Assembly (NCBI GenBank): GCA_024404495.1
Contig: JAKSPT010000004.1
Location: 1-64,000, forward strand
Length of the DNA: 64,000 bases
Source: Lachnospiraceae bacterium
GTDB taxonomy: Bacteria > Bacillota > Clostridia > Oscillospirales > CAG-272
Direction of reading: 5' to 3'
The position numbers and the translations under genes were made by a program. This document shows positions 1 through 8,508 of this stretch, in pieces; positions within the stretch are counted from its first letter, which is position 1; each line of letters begins with the position of its first letter. The notes below the pieces were generated by a model that ran no database searches, was not told where the DNA came from, and saw only the letters and a program-made list of their open reading frames with translations.

Positions 1-65
1 GAATTATCCGTATAATGGTAAGTATCAACCTAATGTTATTCCGCATTCGGAAAGGAGGAAGAAAG

Positions 66-464
66 GTGCTGGATGCAGTAACGAAAAAATACGTCGACGG
101 TTCCACGGAAGAACAGTTCCGGTTTTCGTTTTTCTGTGATTGCTGCGGCAAGCTCGTCAGCACCACGAAAATAGCGTTTCATCCGGGATTTGAAAAAAAG
201 CTTTTTCTCTCCCGGTCGGAGCAAAGGGCGCGGGAGCTTATATGGCGGCAGGATCACGATTCCGCTTATGAGCGTGCAAACGTCGAGGCTCTGAAAACGC
301 TGAACCGCTGCGTCGTCTGCGGCGCCGCCATCTGCAACGACTGCACGGTGGAATGTGTCGAGGCGGACGAAAAAACCGTATGTGTCAACTGCGCAAAGGA
401 ACGTCACTACAAGGGAATCATCTGGAACGATAACGACGAAACCGTACAGGTCGATTTCAGCTAA
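66..464 (+). CDS. Cys-rich zinc-binding-type protein of unknown function
   Basis: A 132-residue soluble protein with no signal peptide. I chose the GTG at 66 because AAGGAGG at 52-58 lies seven bases upstream; an ATG at 15 has no ribosome binding site. Cysteines come in pairs: CDCC at residues 24-27, CVVC at 82-85, CNDC at 90-93 and CVNC at 106-109, which suggests two zinc-ribbon or treble-clef-like knuckles around a charged helical middle. It is the first gene of a five-gene run with gaps of 13-46 bases. A TATAAT hexamer at 11-16 may be its -10 box, but the -35 region lies off the window. Function unknown; it could bind nucleic acid or protein. Metal binding is inferred from Cys spacing only. 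Confidence 0.75.
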   Translation: MLDAVTKKYVDGSTEEQFRFSFFCDCCGKLVSTTKIAFHPGFEKKLFLSRSEQRARELIWRQDHDSAYERANVEALKTLNRCVVCGAAICNDCTVECVEADEKTVCVNCAKERHYKGIIWNDNDETVQVDFS

Positions 465-510
465 AAACAAGAAAAAAACGATGCATAATCGCATCAAAAC
501 GGAGGATACC

Positions 511-1140
511 ATGAGCTTCTTAAAAAATCTGATCCGCAATGCCGTCAGCGAAGGCATCGGAAAAGGGATCCGTGACGCGGTAAGCTCCGCGGCGGAAAAT
601 ATCGTTGCCCCGAAAGCGGAGGAGTACGCGAACAAGGTCGCGGATTCTCTTGATAACGCCGCGGAAGAAATGAACGCCGCAGCCGCGCAGAACGCGGACG
701 AAAAGAAAACCGGCGTTTCTTCTCTCGGGGAATCGCTGAACAAGCTTTCCGAGTCTCTTGAAAACTACGCCGCAACGCTCGAACAAGCCGCAGCGTCGCA
801 GGAGGACCTGAACAAGCTGTGGAACGAAAAGGTTCCAGGCTTCCCCGTCTGGTGCTTCGGCGGTACGGATTTCCGTTTTGAAGAAAACGGAACTGCCGCA
901 GACGGCGCGACCTACTACTGCTTCTGCGCGGAAAACACCACGCAGGAGGGGCTTGATCTGTACGTTTCCCTTCTGAAGGAAAACGGATTCGTCCGTAAAT
1001 ACACCACTGCAGACGAGGTCCTTTACAAGGATCTGGGCGGCGAATATCTCGTTTTCGGCAAGACGGACGCCTTCGGCACGGCTCCCGTGATGTCGGTCTC
1101 CATGGTCCGCACGACGGACAGAAGCGAGATCGAGTGCTGA
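511..1140 (+). CDS. Hypothetical protein, amphipathic helix plus small C-terminal domain
   Basis: 209 residues; ATG at 511 with GGAGG at 501-505. The first 100 or so residues are Ala/Glu/Asn-rich and predicted helical, starting with an amphipathic stretch (MSFLKNLIRNAVSEGIGKGI) that could lie on a membrane surface. There is no signal peptide or lipobox. The C-terminal part (from about residue 105) is an alpha/beta domain with two Cys (CFC) near a Tyr-Tyr pair. Its pattern of a helix, a GF/GY turn and paired strands resembles the C-terminal domain of the lipoprotein at 3433-4107, so the two may be distant relatives. Family not recognised. Confidence 0.7.
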   Translation: MSFLKNLIRNAVSEGIGKGIRDAVSSAAENIVAPKAEEYANKVADSLDNAAEEMNAAAAQNADEKKTGVSSLGESLNKLSESLENYAATLEQAAASQEDLNKLWNEKVPGFPVWCFGGTDFRFEENGTAADGATYYCFCAENTTQEGLDLYVSLLKENGFVRKYTTADEVLYKDLGGEYLVFGKTDAFGTAPVMSVSMVRTTDRSEIEC

Positions 1141-1185
1141 AAAGGCACGCGTCTCATTACAATCAATGAAATCGGAGAATAAAAA

Positions 1186-1911
1186 ATGAAAAGAATCGTA
1201 TGTTTCGTATTTGCTTTGCTGACGGTATTCAGCTTCACCGCGATCGCCGCTTTTGCAGCGGATTACACGGCTTTTGATATCGTTTTTGAGGAAAAAGAGG
1301 GCGCAAAGGTCAACGAGACCGAAATCCGGATTTTTGCGTCTGTCGACGATGACAAGCTCACCGACAGAACCGGTGATTTCACGATGGAGGACGTCGTCTG
1401 GTTCAAGTACATTTCCGCGCCTGCCGACGGAAAAACGGCGGAGGATTACGACTACGTGGATGAAGAACTCAAGGTCTACGGAATCCTCTGCACCGACGAG
1501 GACGTTTTTGAACACGACAATTATTCCTATTTCCTGCGGATCGCGAGACTCTACGCAAAGGAAGAAGATAGTTTCGACAGAAACGTAAAAATCAACGGCG
1601 TGGACGTTGATGAACTGAACGGCTCCTGCTACAATACCGGCAGCGAGTTCTATATCAAAACGATCACCAACGGCTCCGGCAGTCCTTCCGGGGAAGGCGA
1701 AGTCACCGAAAATCAAGGAAATCAGGACGACAATCCCGATACCGAAGACCCGGCAAAGAAAAAATGCAAGGTCTGCGGGATCTGCCCGATCCAGCCGCTC
1801 GGCATCTGCCTGTTTATCTGGATCGCGATCATCCTGATCGTCGTCATCCTCGTCGTCATTCTTGCCGCCAAAGGAAAGAAAGACAAGAAGAAGGACGAAG
1901 AAAAGAAATAA
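1186..1911 (+). CDS. Exported protein with C-terminal membrane anchor, unknown function
   Basis: 241 residues. A clear signal peptide covers residues 1-24 (MKRIVCFVFALLTVF... ending AAFA). An acidic external domain of about 150 residues follows, then a Ser/Gly/Glu linker, a Cys-rich stretch (CKVCGICPIQPLGIC) and a strong transmembrane helix of Ile/Val/Leu with a Lys-rich cytoplasmic tail (KGKKDKKKDEEKK). The topology is an external domain held by a C-terminal anchor. The Cys cluster directly before the membrane helix is unusual and could bind metal or form disulfides. The gene sits mid-operon, 45 bases after the previous one. Family not recognised. Confidence 0.75.
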   Translation: MKRIVCFVFALLTVFSFTAIAAFAADYTAFDIVFEEKEGAKVNETEIRIFASVDDDKLTDRTGDFTMEDVVWFKYISAPADGKTAEDYDYVDEELKVYGILCTDEDVFEHDNYSYFLRIARLYAKEEDSFDRNVKINGVDVDELNGSCYNTGSEFYIKTITNGSGSPSGEGEVTENQGNQDDNPDTEDPAKKKCKVCGICPIQPLGICLFIWIAIILIVVILVVILAAKGKKDKKKDEEKK

Positions 1912-1949
1912 CCGTCGGTTCCTGACCGACCACTCGGGGAGAATAAGCT

Positions 1950-3419
1950 TTGAAAAGAATCCTGAAACAGTTATTATGCGTGGTTTTGACTGCCGCCATG
2001 CTGCTGTCATTCGCGGCGGTACCCGTCTCAGCGGGTTCAGAAAGCAGCAAAATCAAAGGGATCGATTACGATAAAGTCAATATGGGCACAAAACAAGCCT
2101 CCATGGGCGTCTATATCGCGCTCGGTCCCTATAACGCGCACGGTGATCTGATCTGCGGCAACCGTCTGACGATGGATGAGATCAACGACGTCATTAATGG
2201 CGTGCTGAAAGAATACGGGATCACCGCCGAGCAGATCGTTGAGGCGCAAAGGATCATTCAGAAAGCCGAGGATACGTTCAAGCTGCCGATCAGAAGCGGC
2301 GCTGACGCGATCCTTGCCCTGATACCGGGCGCAGGCGAAGGCGCCGTTTTGGCAGATTTTATGGAAGTCATTACCGGAGACAAAAGACCTACGGCAACGC
2401 AGCTTGCCGGTTGTATCATGGGTGCTTTTACGATGGTAGCCGTAATATTAGCGGGAGCGAAAGGGTTTACGGCTGCCGCTTTCACCGGGATCGTTTCCCT
2501 GTTCGGGGCAATCATCGGAAATACGCTCGACTACGTCAGCGAGGAAGGTATCATCCAGATCGGGCAGGCGATCAAAATTGCGGTGGCGCTTCAGTTTTTG
2601 TATGACGACATCAACAAAAAGCTGGAGGAGCTCATTGAAAGCAACGACCGCAAATGCCAGATCGTCTTTGACGGCGCTGCGACCGAGTACCCCGTTTCCT
2701 TTATGGGAGTCCCCGGAAATACCATGTACGTCTGTGCCAAGGGCGTTCTGACGAAAACGGAGACCGTGGATTACGACAAGTACAGAGCCGCCTCCGGCAA
2801 GAACAGGATGGATATTTTCAACGGGACCTACAAGGGTGACCTCGATATTGAGATCTGGTTCAATATGGACGCGTTTGACAGTGCGTTCAAGGATAAGGTA
2901 TTCCTCGGCGGGGAGATGCCCTTCGGCAAGCTGCCGAAGATCTGCAATTCCATCAAAGACACCTACACGAGGACCGGCATCAAAAAGACGCTCCACCTCT
3001 CGGGCTATACTGTTGACGTGTCACCGAGAACGCACGACGTGATCACGCTCGATCTCGGGAAGTTTGCGAACAACGATATGGTCAAAATCGATCATAAGGT
3101 CAAGGTCGTACCGAATAAGGTTCTGACGACGCACGACGACGAAGGCATTTTCAAGTTCCCCAACGGTGAATTCGCCGCTTCGATCGAGTACGGTTTCGGC
3201 GGGGCCGTTGACAGCGGAAAATACGTGGATCTGATCCTTGCAGACGCGTTTATGACAAACTCTTCTCATGAAACGGTCCCGTATCTCGGAGAAATTGTAT
3301 TTGATCAGAGCAAGGATTTCGGAAATCAGGGGACGATGCTGATGGATTCGGAGCTCTACTATTTTCTGAATAAACCGGCGTATCTGTGCTTCGTCACGAA
3401 TACCTTCAAAATGGATTGA
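1950..3419 (+). CDS. Secreted protein with hydrophobic glycine-rich core, unknown function
   Basis: 489 residues; start TTG at 1950, chosen because GGGGAG lies eight bases upstream and a signal peptide begins at once (MKRILKQLLCVVLTAAMLLSF, cleavage near VSAG). Residues about 110-200 are rich in Gly, Ala, Ile and Val and hold two potential membrane-inserting hairpins (around LAGCIMGAFTMVAVILAGAKG and GIVSLFGAIIGN). The rest is soluble alpha/beta. The central segment recalls proteins that enter membranes after secretion, but I recognise no toxin or bacteriocin family and no catalytic motif. Only 13 bases separate it from the next lipoprotein gene. Confidence 0.75.
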   Translation: MKRILKQLLCVVLTAAMLLSFAAVPVSAGSESSKIKGIDYDKVNMGTKQASMGVYIALGPYNAHGDLICGNRLTMDEINDVINGVLKEYGITAEQIVEAQRIIQKAEDTFKLPIRSGADAILALIPGAGEGAVLADFMEVITGDKRPTATQLAGCIMGAFTMVAVILAGAKGFTAAAFTGIVSLFGAIIGNTLDYVSEEGIIQIGQAIKIAVALQFLYDDINKKLEELIESNDRKCQIVFDGAATEYPVSFMGVPGNTMYVCAKGVLTKTETVDYDKYRAASGKNRMDIFNGTYKGDLDIEIWFNMDAFDSAFKDKVFLGGEMPFGKLPKICNSIKDTYTRTGIKKTLHLSGYTVDVSPRTHDVITLDLGKFANNDMVKIDHKVKVVPNKVLTTHDDEGIFKFPNGEFAASIEYGFGGAVDSGKYVDLILADAFMTNSSHETVPYLGEIVFDQSKDFGNQGTMLMDSELYYFLNKPAYLCFVTNTFKMD

Positions 3420-3432
3420 GGAGGACGGTAAA

Positions 3433-4107
3433 ATGAAAAAAATGACCTTTCTCGTTCTCCTTTTCGCCGTGCTGATGATGACCTCCTGCGCGTTCAAAGA
3501 TCTCCTCCCGGGGAAAAAGGAAAAGCCCGAAACGAGCGACCCGGAGAAGGACGTCGTTCTCCGCGAGCCCGATTTCTCGCAGATGAGCAGCGAAGAGATC
3601 GAAGCATATCTGAAAGGTGACATGGCGGACGCTCTGGAGCTTGCCGACGCAAGATACCTTTCCGACGCGGTCTTCTTTGAAGAAAACGCCTCTGTTTCGG
3701 AGGTCAGTATCGATGCGATCGACTTCTCCGACTGGAAGGAACCGGGGCTTTACCATCCGGATTTCGACTCCCTGCTCGGTGAATACGAGGATGACGAAAC
3801 GGATGACGATACTCCCGGGGATCCGTTCGGAGATACGGATTCCCTGCCCGAACGGTATGCAAAAATGATCCCCGGAACGATCCTTGAAAACGCGCAGGTG
3901 ATTCGGATGGATTCCACCTTCCTTCTCAACGGCAACGCTGACAAAAGCGATTATCAAAAGGCTGTCAACGCTTTCAAAAACGCGGGGTACACCACCATTG
4001 CGGAACGTGATATTGCCGGTGCGCTTTTCTACTCGGCAATGGGCTCGGACGATATGGTCTCGATCACTTTTGCGGACGGTGCGGTTTCCATATCCATCAC
4101 ACAATGA
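3433..4107 (+). CDS. Lipoprotein of unknown function
   Basis: 224 residues. A lipoprotein signal peptide with lipobox MTSC ends at Cys19, so the mature protein should be lipid-anchored outside the cell. A charged Asp/Glu-rich middle (EYEDDETDDDTPGD near residue 117) is followed by a small C-terminal domain with a helix, a GY turn and two strands ending in SISITQ. That domain is similar in layout to the C-terminus of the protein at 511-1140 (inference by eye). ATG at 3433 follows GAGGA at 3420. Last gene of the five-gene run, which ends at the terminator at 4162-4202. Confidence 0.75.
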   Translation: MKKMTFLVLLFAVLMMTSCAFKDLLPGKKEKPETSDPEKDVVLREPDFSQMSSEEIEAYLKGDMADALELADARYLSDAVFFEENASVSEVSIDAIDFSDWKEPGLYHPDFDSLLGEYEDDETDDDTPGDPFGDTDSLPERYAKMIPGTILENAQVIRMDSTFLLNGNADKSDYQKAVNAFKNAGYTTIAERDIAGALFYSAMGSDDMVSITFADGAVSISITQ

Positions 4108-4161
4108 CTTTCATTCTTCTGCCGATATCTCTTACCGAAACGTAAAAAACTGCTCAGAAAC

Positions 4162-4202
4162 AAACCGGGGCTTCTCCTGAAATTCAGAAGAAGCCCCGGT
4201 TT
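4162..4202. terminator. Bidirectional rho-independent terminator
   Basis: Perfect 14-bp stem (4162-4175 with 4189-4202, AAACCGGGGCTTCT and its complement) around a 13-base loop. It lies between the convergent genes ending at 4107 (+) and 4220 (-) and can serve both. T-rich flanks are short on each side. Confidence 0.85.
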
Positions 4203-4219
4203 CTTATTTGATTGTCGGT

Positions 4220-4591
4220 TCAGCAGTTTCCGTTCTTTTTCCCGCCGAAAATCGAACGCCAAAATGACTTTTTTTCCTTTGTCAACAGTTCGATGTGACG
4301 GGTGAACAGCTTCAGCAAGGTACCGTCCTCTATGAATCCCGCGATATGACCGTCGCAGAAGCGTTCCCCGCGCTGTATGAAGGTGTACATCGTGGAAAGA
4401 TCCTTCAGGTCCATCTCTTCAATGGGCTTGTCGGCGATTTTTTCGTGGTTTTTCGGATAGTCGTAATCCGGATCCAGCGTATTCAGCGACGCCATAACGC
4501 GTCCGTCGTAATCCGGATACGGATGAAAATCCACCTTCGGCTGTTTCTTCAGGTATTCGACTGCCGCACTGAGTATTTCGATATCTTTCAT
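4220..4591 (-). CDS. DUF6508-like small protein
   Basis: 123 residues. The ATG at 4591 is used because its codon lies one base after the TGA of the upstream lipoprotein gene (stop at 4593-4595), which suggests coupled translation; only a weak GGGGG precedes it. The centre holds a motif like RGERFCDGHIAGFIEDGTL, which I recall as the signature of DUF6508 proteins (recognition from memory, not a search). The C-terminus is basic and ends near a Cys. No signal peptide, so probably cytoplasmic even though its operon partner is exported. Function unknown. Confidence 0.7.
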   Translation of the reverse strand: MKDIEILSAAVEYLKKQPKVDFHPYPDYDGRVMASLNTLDPDYDYPKNHEKIADKPIEEMDLKDLSTMYTFIQRGERFCDGHIAGFIEDGTLLKLFTRHIELLTKEKKSFWRSIFGGKKNGNC

Positions 4592-4592
4592 T

Positions 4593-6413
4593 TCAGTGCC
4601 CCCACGTCCTGAGCGGGTCGGGATATTGGTAGTCCATGTATTTCGTGTAAGTATTGTTCCATTCCGTTTCGGACGCGTAGGATTCATTCGCCGTCAGCAT
4701 GAAGCTGTTCGCGCCGTTGACCGAAACGGTATATTTGGAATACTGTACGCTGTCCGGGCCTTTTCCGGGACGTCGGACCCAGATGTTATAATCCAGACCG
4801 AGAACGTCGGCGGAAACGATCACGCCCTCGCCGATCCCACGGTCGGAGTTCCATACGTCGAAGCGGACGCAGCAGTCCTCTCCTTCTTTGTGGAAACAGA
4901 GGAAACGTCCGTCAGGCGCGGTCCACGTGCCCTCACAGCAGGCGATAAACTCGGCGGGCGTGATGGGGTCGGGGATCGGCTCGAAGTACTCTTCGGGATT
5001 CGGGAACTGGTATTCAAGATACTTTTGATAGGTTCCGTTCCAGTATTCGTCCGATCCGGTCAGCGTTTTCATTCTGAAGCTGTTCACCGAAACGGTCTCA
5101 AGCTCAAAGGTTTCGGTCTGCCCTTTCAGAACGCTGCTCGTATAGCGCACGGTCATCGTCAAGCGCAAATCCATAGGATCGGAAAGGGTTTCACACGTGG
5201 CGGCAATGATCTCTCCTGCAGGAAAAACACCGCCGGCGTTCCAGACGGCAAGGAACACGGTCGCTTTGCCGCCGGCATCGTCAAAATCCACGAATCTGCC
5301 GTTGTTCGCCGTCCACGTCTCCGTGAACGTATGGACGAGATCGAGCGGCGTGAATTCGGGCTCGGCGGGATGATCGGGGATCGGCTCAAAAAATTTCTCG
5401 GGATTCGGGAACTGATACTCGATGTACTTTTGGAAGGTCCCGTTCCAATAACCGTCCGAGCCCGTTCCGTTCAGCGATTTCATATTGAAGCTGTTCGCGG
5501 AGTCGGGTGTCAGCTCAAACCGTTCGGTCTGACCCGCAAGACCGCTGCCCGCATAGCGCACGGTCATCGTAAAGCGCGGATACTCCATCCCGTCGTCGTA
5601 CTCCTGCTCGGCGGCAATGATCTCACCGGCAGGAAAATCTCCGCCCGCGTTCCAGACGGCGAAGAAAACGGTCGCCTTGTCTCCGGCATCGTCGAAATCA
5701 ACGAATCTGCCGTCCTTTGACGTCCAGGTACCCGTGAACGTATGAACGAGATCAAGCGGTGAGAAAGAAGGGCCGACGGGATGATCGGGGATCGGCTCAA
5801 AGACCGCCTCGGGGTCCGGGTACTGATACTCGATATATTTCTGATAGGTACCGTCCCAGAAATCGGTTTCTCCGGTCAGCGATTCAAGACTGAAGCTGTT
5901 TGCCGTGACCGGCGTCACCCGGAAGGTCTCGGTCGTTCCGGCGGTACTGCCGGCGGTATAGCGCACGGTGAAGAGAAAGGTCCCGGCGCCCTCGTCGGCA
6001 AAGACGATATCGCCTTTGGGAAACGCTCCGTCCGAGTTCCAGATCGCAAGGAACACGGTCGCTTTGCCTCCGGCGTCGTCAAAGTCGAGGAATCTGCCGT
6101 TGCCCGCGGTCCACGTTTCCGTAAACGTGTGAACGAAATCAAGCGGCGTATAACCGGGTCCGACGACCGGTTCGGTAACGGGTTCCGTCTCAGGCTCGGT
6201 CACAGGTTCGGATGCGGGTTCGGTTTCGGGTTCGGTTTCGGGCTCCGCGGCAGATTCCGCTGCGGGATCGGTCACGGGATCGGTCAAAGGCTCCGTGGCG
6301 GCGGATTCCGATTCTTTCGTCGGGTCGTCCGGCGTCTCCGGTTTGCAGGAAGCGGCGGAAAGGACCGTCAGAACCGTAATTACGGCAAGGATCAGGGTAA
6401 GCGTCTTTTTCAA
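4593..6413 (-). CDS. Lipoprotein with four tandem repeat domains
   Basis: 606 residues. Start TTG at 6413: AAGGAGGG stands six bases upstream, and the frame continues into a signal peptide with lipobox SAASC (Cys23). An in-frame ATG at 6449 overlaps the -10 box, so it is rejected. A Thr/Glu/Pro/Asp stalk (residues about 28-85) leads to four repeats of 120-130 residues: about 88-212, 214-346, 353-480 and 485-606. Each carries TWT..(N/D)GRF..F, a V(F/R)..VWN strand, and NSF....L....WN.TY.KY. The first three are close copies; the fourth is diverged and has extra Cys. Beta-rich, possibly a ligand- or glycan-binding fold, but no family recognised. Promoter at 6448-6475. Confidence 0.85.
   Translation of the reverse strand: MKKTLTLILAVITVLTVLSAASCKPETPDDPTKESESAATEPLTDPVTDPAAESAAEPETEPETEPASEPVTEPETEPVTEPVVGPGYTPLDFVHTFTETWTAGNGRFLDFDDAGGKATVFLAIWNSDGAFPKGDIVFADEGAGTFLFTVRYTAGSTAGTTETFRVTPVTANSFSLESLTGETDFWDGTYQKYIEYQYPDPEAVFEPIPDHPVGPSFSPLDLVHTFTGTWTSKDGRFVDFDDAGDKATVFFAVWNAGGDFPAGEIIAAEQEYDDGMEYPRFTMTVRYAGSGLAGQTERFELTPDSANSFNMKSLNGTGSDGYWNGTFQKYIEYQFPNPEKFFEPIPDHPAEPEFTPLDLVHTFTETWTANNGRFVDFDDAGGKATVFLAVWNAGGVFPAGEIIAATCETLSDPMDLRLTMTVRYTSSVLKGQTETFELETVSVNSFRMKTLTGSDEYWNGTYQKYLEYQFPNPEEYFEPIPDPITPAEFIACCEGTWTAPDGRFLCFHKEGEDCCVRFDVWNSDRGIGEGVIVSADVLGLDYNIWVRRPGKGPDSVQYSKYTVSVNGANSFMLTANESYASETEWNNTYTKYMDYQYPDPLRTWGH
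4974..6152 (-). repeat. Three near-identical in-gene tandem repeats
   Basis: Three units of roughly 380-405 bp inside the lipoprotein gene (about 6152-5778, 5774-5370 and 5357-4974) are alike at the DNA level. For example, the strings around ATCGGCTCAAA and CTTTTGATAGG/CTTTTGGAAGG recur in register. This points to recent duplication, and such units could expand or contract by recombination. Confidence 0.7.
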
Positions 6414-6447
6414 AAGGATTCCCTCCTTCATGATTGTGTCTGTATTC

Positions 6448-6475
6448 ATTATACTGTTTCTGCCGGGATTGTCAA
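6448..6475 (-). promoter_or_regulatory. Promoter of the four-repeat lipoprotein gene
   Basis: On the minus strand TTGACA (6470-6475) and TATAAT (6448-6453) are 16 bp apart, both perfect housekeeping-sigma hexamers, about 35 bases before the TTG start at 6413. Confidence 0.85.
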
Positions 6476-6519
6476 GATAAGTTCATCCCTGTCTGTATAT
6501 GGGATGCCGCGTATATTTT

Positions 6520-6566
6520 ACACCATCTTTTTCATTTTCGCCCCGTCCGAAGTGATAGGTTTTCAA
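6520..6566 (-). promoter_or_regulatory. Conserved upstream element, copy 1
   Basis: Minus-strand sequence AACCTATCACTTCGGACGGG, followed by an A-rich stretch and GTAAAAT, closely matches the region upstream of the gene at 13641 and partly matches 27661-27687. It lies about 100 bp ahead of the clear promoter at 6448-6475. It may be a second promoter or a regulator site; its role is unknown. Confidence 0.4.
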
Positions 6567-6592
6567 AAAAAGGGACTGCGAAACCGCAGTCC
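6564..6592 (-). terminator. Terminator of the kinase/regulator operon
   Basis: Stem GGACTGCG/CGCAGTCC (6573-6580 and 6585-6592) with a 4-base loop, followed on the minus strand by seven T residues. It lies just after the stop of the response regulator gene at 6606. Confidence 0.9.
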
Positions 6593-6605
6593 TCTGAAAA
6601 AAGCC

Positions 6606-7232
6606 TTATTTATCCGAGATCACGATCCCGCTTTTCGCGGCGGTGATGGCAAGCTCGGTACGGGAACCGCAGCCGGTCTTGGAAAGGAGATTGCCGATGT
6701 GGAAGCGCACCGTGTTCACGCTCACGTCAAGCGCGTCACCGATCTCCTGATTGGTATAGCCCTTTGCGAGCAGACGGAGAACGTCAAGCTCACGGTCGGT
6801 CAGAAGACTGCTGTCGGTCTCTCCGAGCGGTACGACCGGTGACCGGTCGGGCCAGACGCCCTTCCCCGCCATCGTACGGTCCATCACGTCAAGCATCGGC
6901 GCGTCCTGAACCTCCTTGTACCAAAAGGAATCAACGCCCGCGTCCCTTGCTTCGGCAAGAAAATGTGCGTCCGGCATGGAGGTCACGGCAATGATACGGA
7001 CGTTGGGGTACGATTTTCTGATCCGCCGCGCCGCTTCGAGACCGTTCGGTCCCGCTGCCATCACGATATCCATTAAAATCAGGTCGATCGCCATTTTTGC
7101 GCAGTAGACGTCCGCGACCGACGCGGATTCGATCGAAGCGGCAAGCTCGTACCGATCCGAGCCGCGCACGAGACTTTCAAAATACTGCCTCGGCAGAAGC
7201 TGATCGTCTACGATCAGAACCTTATATGCCAT
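6606..7232 (-). CDS. LuxR/NarL-family response regulator
   Basis: 208 residues. An N-terminal receiver domain (about 1-125) has the acidic pair DD at 9-10, the phospho-acceptor Asp55 in LILMDIVM, Thr in the AVTSM strand and Lys in WYKEV. A C-terminal GerE/LuxR helix-turn-helix (about 142-208) holds LTDRELDVLRLLAKGYTNQEIG and VSVNTVRFHIGNLLSKTG. It is the expected partner of the histidine kinase encoded directly upstream, whose gene overlaps this one by 11 bases. It should activate or repress transcription when phosphorylated; its targets are not evident here. Last gene of the operon, before a strong terminator. Confidence 0.95.
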   Translation of the reverse strand: MAYKVLIVDDQLLPRQYFESLVRGSDRYELAASIESASVADVYCAKMAIDLILMDIVMAAGPNGLEAARRIRKSYPNVRIIAVTSMPDAHFLAEARDAGVDSFWYKEVQDAPMLDVMDRTMAGKGVWPDRSPVVPLGETDSSLLTDRELDVLRLLAKGYTNQEIGDALDVSVNTVRFHIGNLLSKTGCGSRTELAITAAKSGIVISDK

Positions 7233-8508
7233 ACTCTTTTTCCTCCTTCGGGAGCGTTACCGTCAGCGCGAAAACCGGCTCGATTCCCACAGTCATCGTT
7301 CCGCCCGCTTTTTCCGCGAGCGCGCGAAGAGCGGAAAGACCGCCTTTTTCCCTGATTTCCCCGGTCGGTTGGATGCCGTTGTTGGTCAGGGTCACCGCCG
7401 TACCGTATTCGGTTTCCGTGATGCTGATATGCAGCATATCGCCGTGCGCGTGACGGAGCGTATTGGTCAGACATTCGTGCATTGCCGTTGCGACGACGTG
7501 CTTTTGGGGCTCTGTTCCGGGCAGTACGCCGTCAATCGCTACGGTCACGCCGAGTTCCTTTGCCGTTTTCAGCACCATTTCGTATTCGTCCGCGTGCGCC
7601 TCGTCCTTTTCAAGCAGGAAGGAGACGTTGCGATTGGCACGGTACAGAATTTCTTCTTTTTCTTTTTCATCGCCGGAGCTCGTAAGACAGTGCCGGATCA
7701 GGAGCATATCCGCGCCGAGCTCGTCGTGTATCCTGATTTTCGCCGCCAGACGTTCCCTTTCCGCGACGACCGTCTCAATGCGGCGGTTGTATTCGGTCAG
7801 TTTATCGTTCAGCTCCTCAAGCGTCCGGCGCTTCTCGTTCAGCGTCTGCGTCTTCCGGTAGGCTTCGGTCACGTTATACGCGACGAGAAGAGAATATTCG
7901 TCGTTTTTCTCGCCGATGCGGTCTTTTTCAAAGGACCATACGCCGAAACCGGGCAGTTCCACGGTCCTTTCGACAAGTCCGTTTCTTTCCTCCTCCAGAG
8001 CCCGCGAAAACACGGTGCCGTTCAGGAGCGCCTGTCCCGTCAGACGGCGGCAAAGCTGCTCCATCGTCGTATTTTTCAGCGTGACCTTGCCGCTGTCCTC
8101 GTAGGCGCAGACCCCGACGGGAAGCGTTTCGATCGCTTCCTTGATGGAACCCGACGTGATATGCGTTCGATACCACCGAAGCGACGAGCGAAGAAGCAGA
8201 ACCTCGATCACCGTCATCACGGCGCAGACGGAAATCACGAGGATCGAGGGCGCTTTTGCGTACGGCATTTCAGCCCGTTTTACCCAGTCATGTACGCCGA
8301 ACGGGGAGATCGTATCGGCAGAGAACTGGAACGAGAAATAATTGAAGACGACCATCAGAGAAGAAAGCAGGCAGCCGATAATCGGTTTCGTCCACCGTTT
8401 TTCCCGGCAGTTCATGACAAGATACCAGACGGAGCCGAGAAACAAAAGCATCTGCCACGTACCGAGGATACCAAGCGCGGTAAACGACAGTTCGGAAACC
8501 GTTTTCAT
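7222..8508 (-). CDS. NarX/DesK-type sensor histidine kinase
   Basis: 428 residues. The ATG at 8508 overlaps the upstream stop as ATGA and has GGGAGGG upstream; an ATG seven codons earlier is less likely. Three or four transmembrane helices lie in the first 110 residues, then a PAS-like region (about 120-220), a coiled coil and a HisKA_3-type core. The H-box is RIHDELG with His261, the N-box is HECLTNTLRHAHGD, and the G-box is around KGGLSALRALAEKAGG. All key residues for ATP binding and phosphotransfer appear present. It is co-translated with a 7TM relative upstream and a LuxR-type regulator downstream, so the three likely form one pathway. The signal is unknown. Confidence 0.93.
   Translation of the reverse strand: MKTVSELSFTALGILGTWQMLLFLGSVWYLVMNCREKRWTKPIIGCLLSSLMVVFNYFSFQFSADTISPFGVHDWVKRAEMPYAKAPSILVISVCAVMTVIEVLLLRSSLRWYRTHITSGSIKEAIETLPVGVCAYEDSGKVTLKNTTMEQLCRRLTGQALLNGTVFSRALEEERNGLVERTVELPGFGVWSFEKDRIGEKNDEYSLLVAYNVTEAYRKTQTLNEKRRTLEELNDKLTEYNRRIETVVAERERLAAKIRIHDELGADMLLIRHCLTSSGDEKEKEEILYRANRNVSFLLEKDEAHADEYEMVLKTAKELGVTVAIDGVLPGTEPQKHVVATAMHECLTNTLRHAHGDMLHISITETEYGTAVTLTNNGIQPTGEIREKGGLSALRALAEKAGGTMTVGIEPVFALTVTLPKEEKEYGI

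Noticed and set aside
520..2010. Minus-strand open frame of 496 codons
   Set aside because: Opposes two plus-strand genes with good SD sites and a signal peptide; composition is that of a shadow frame.
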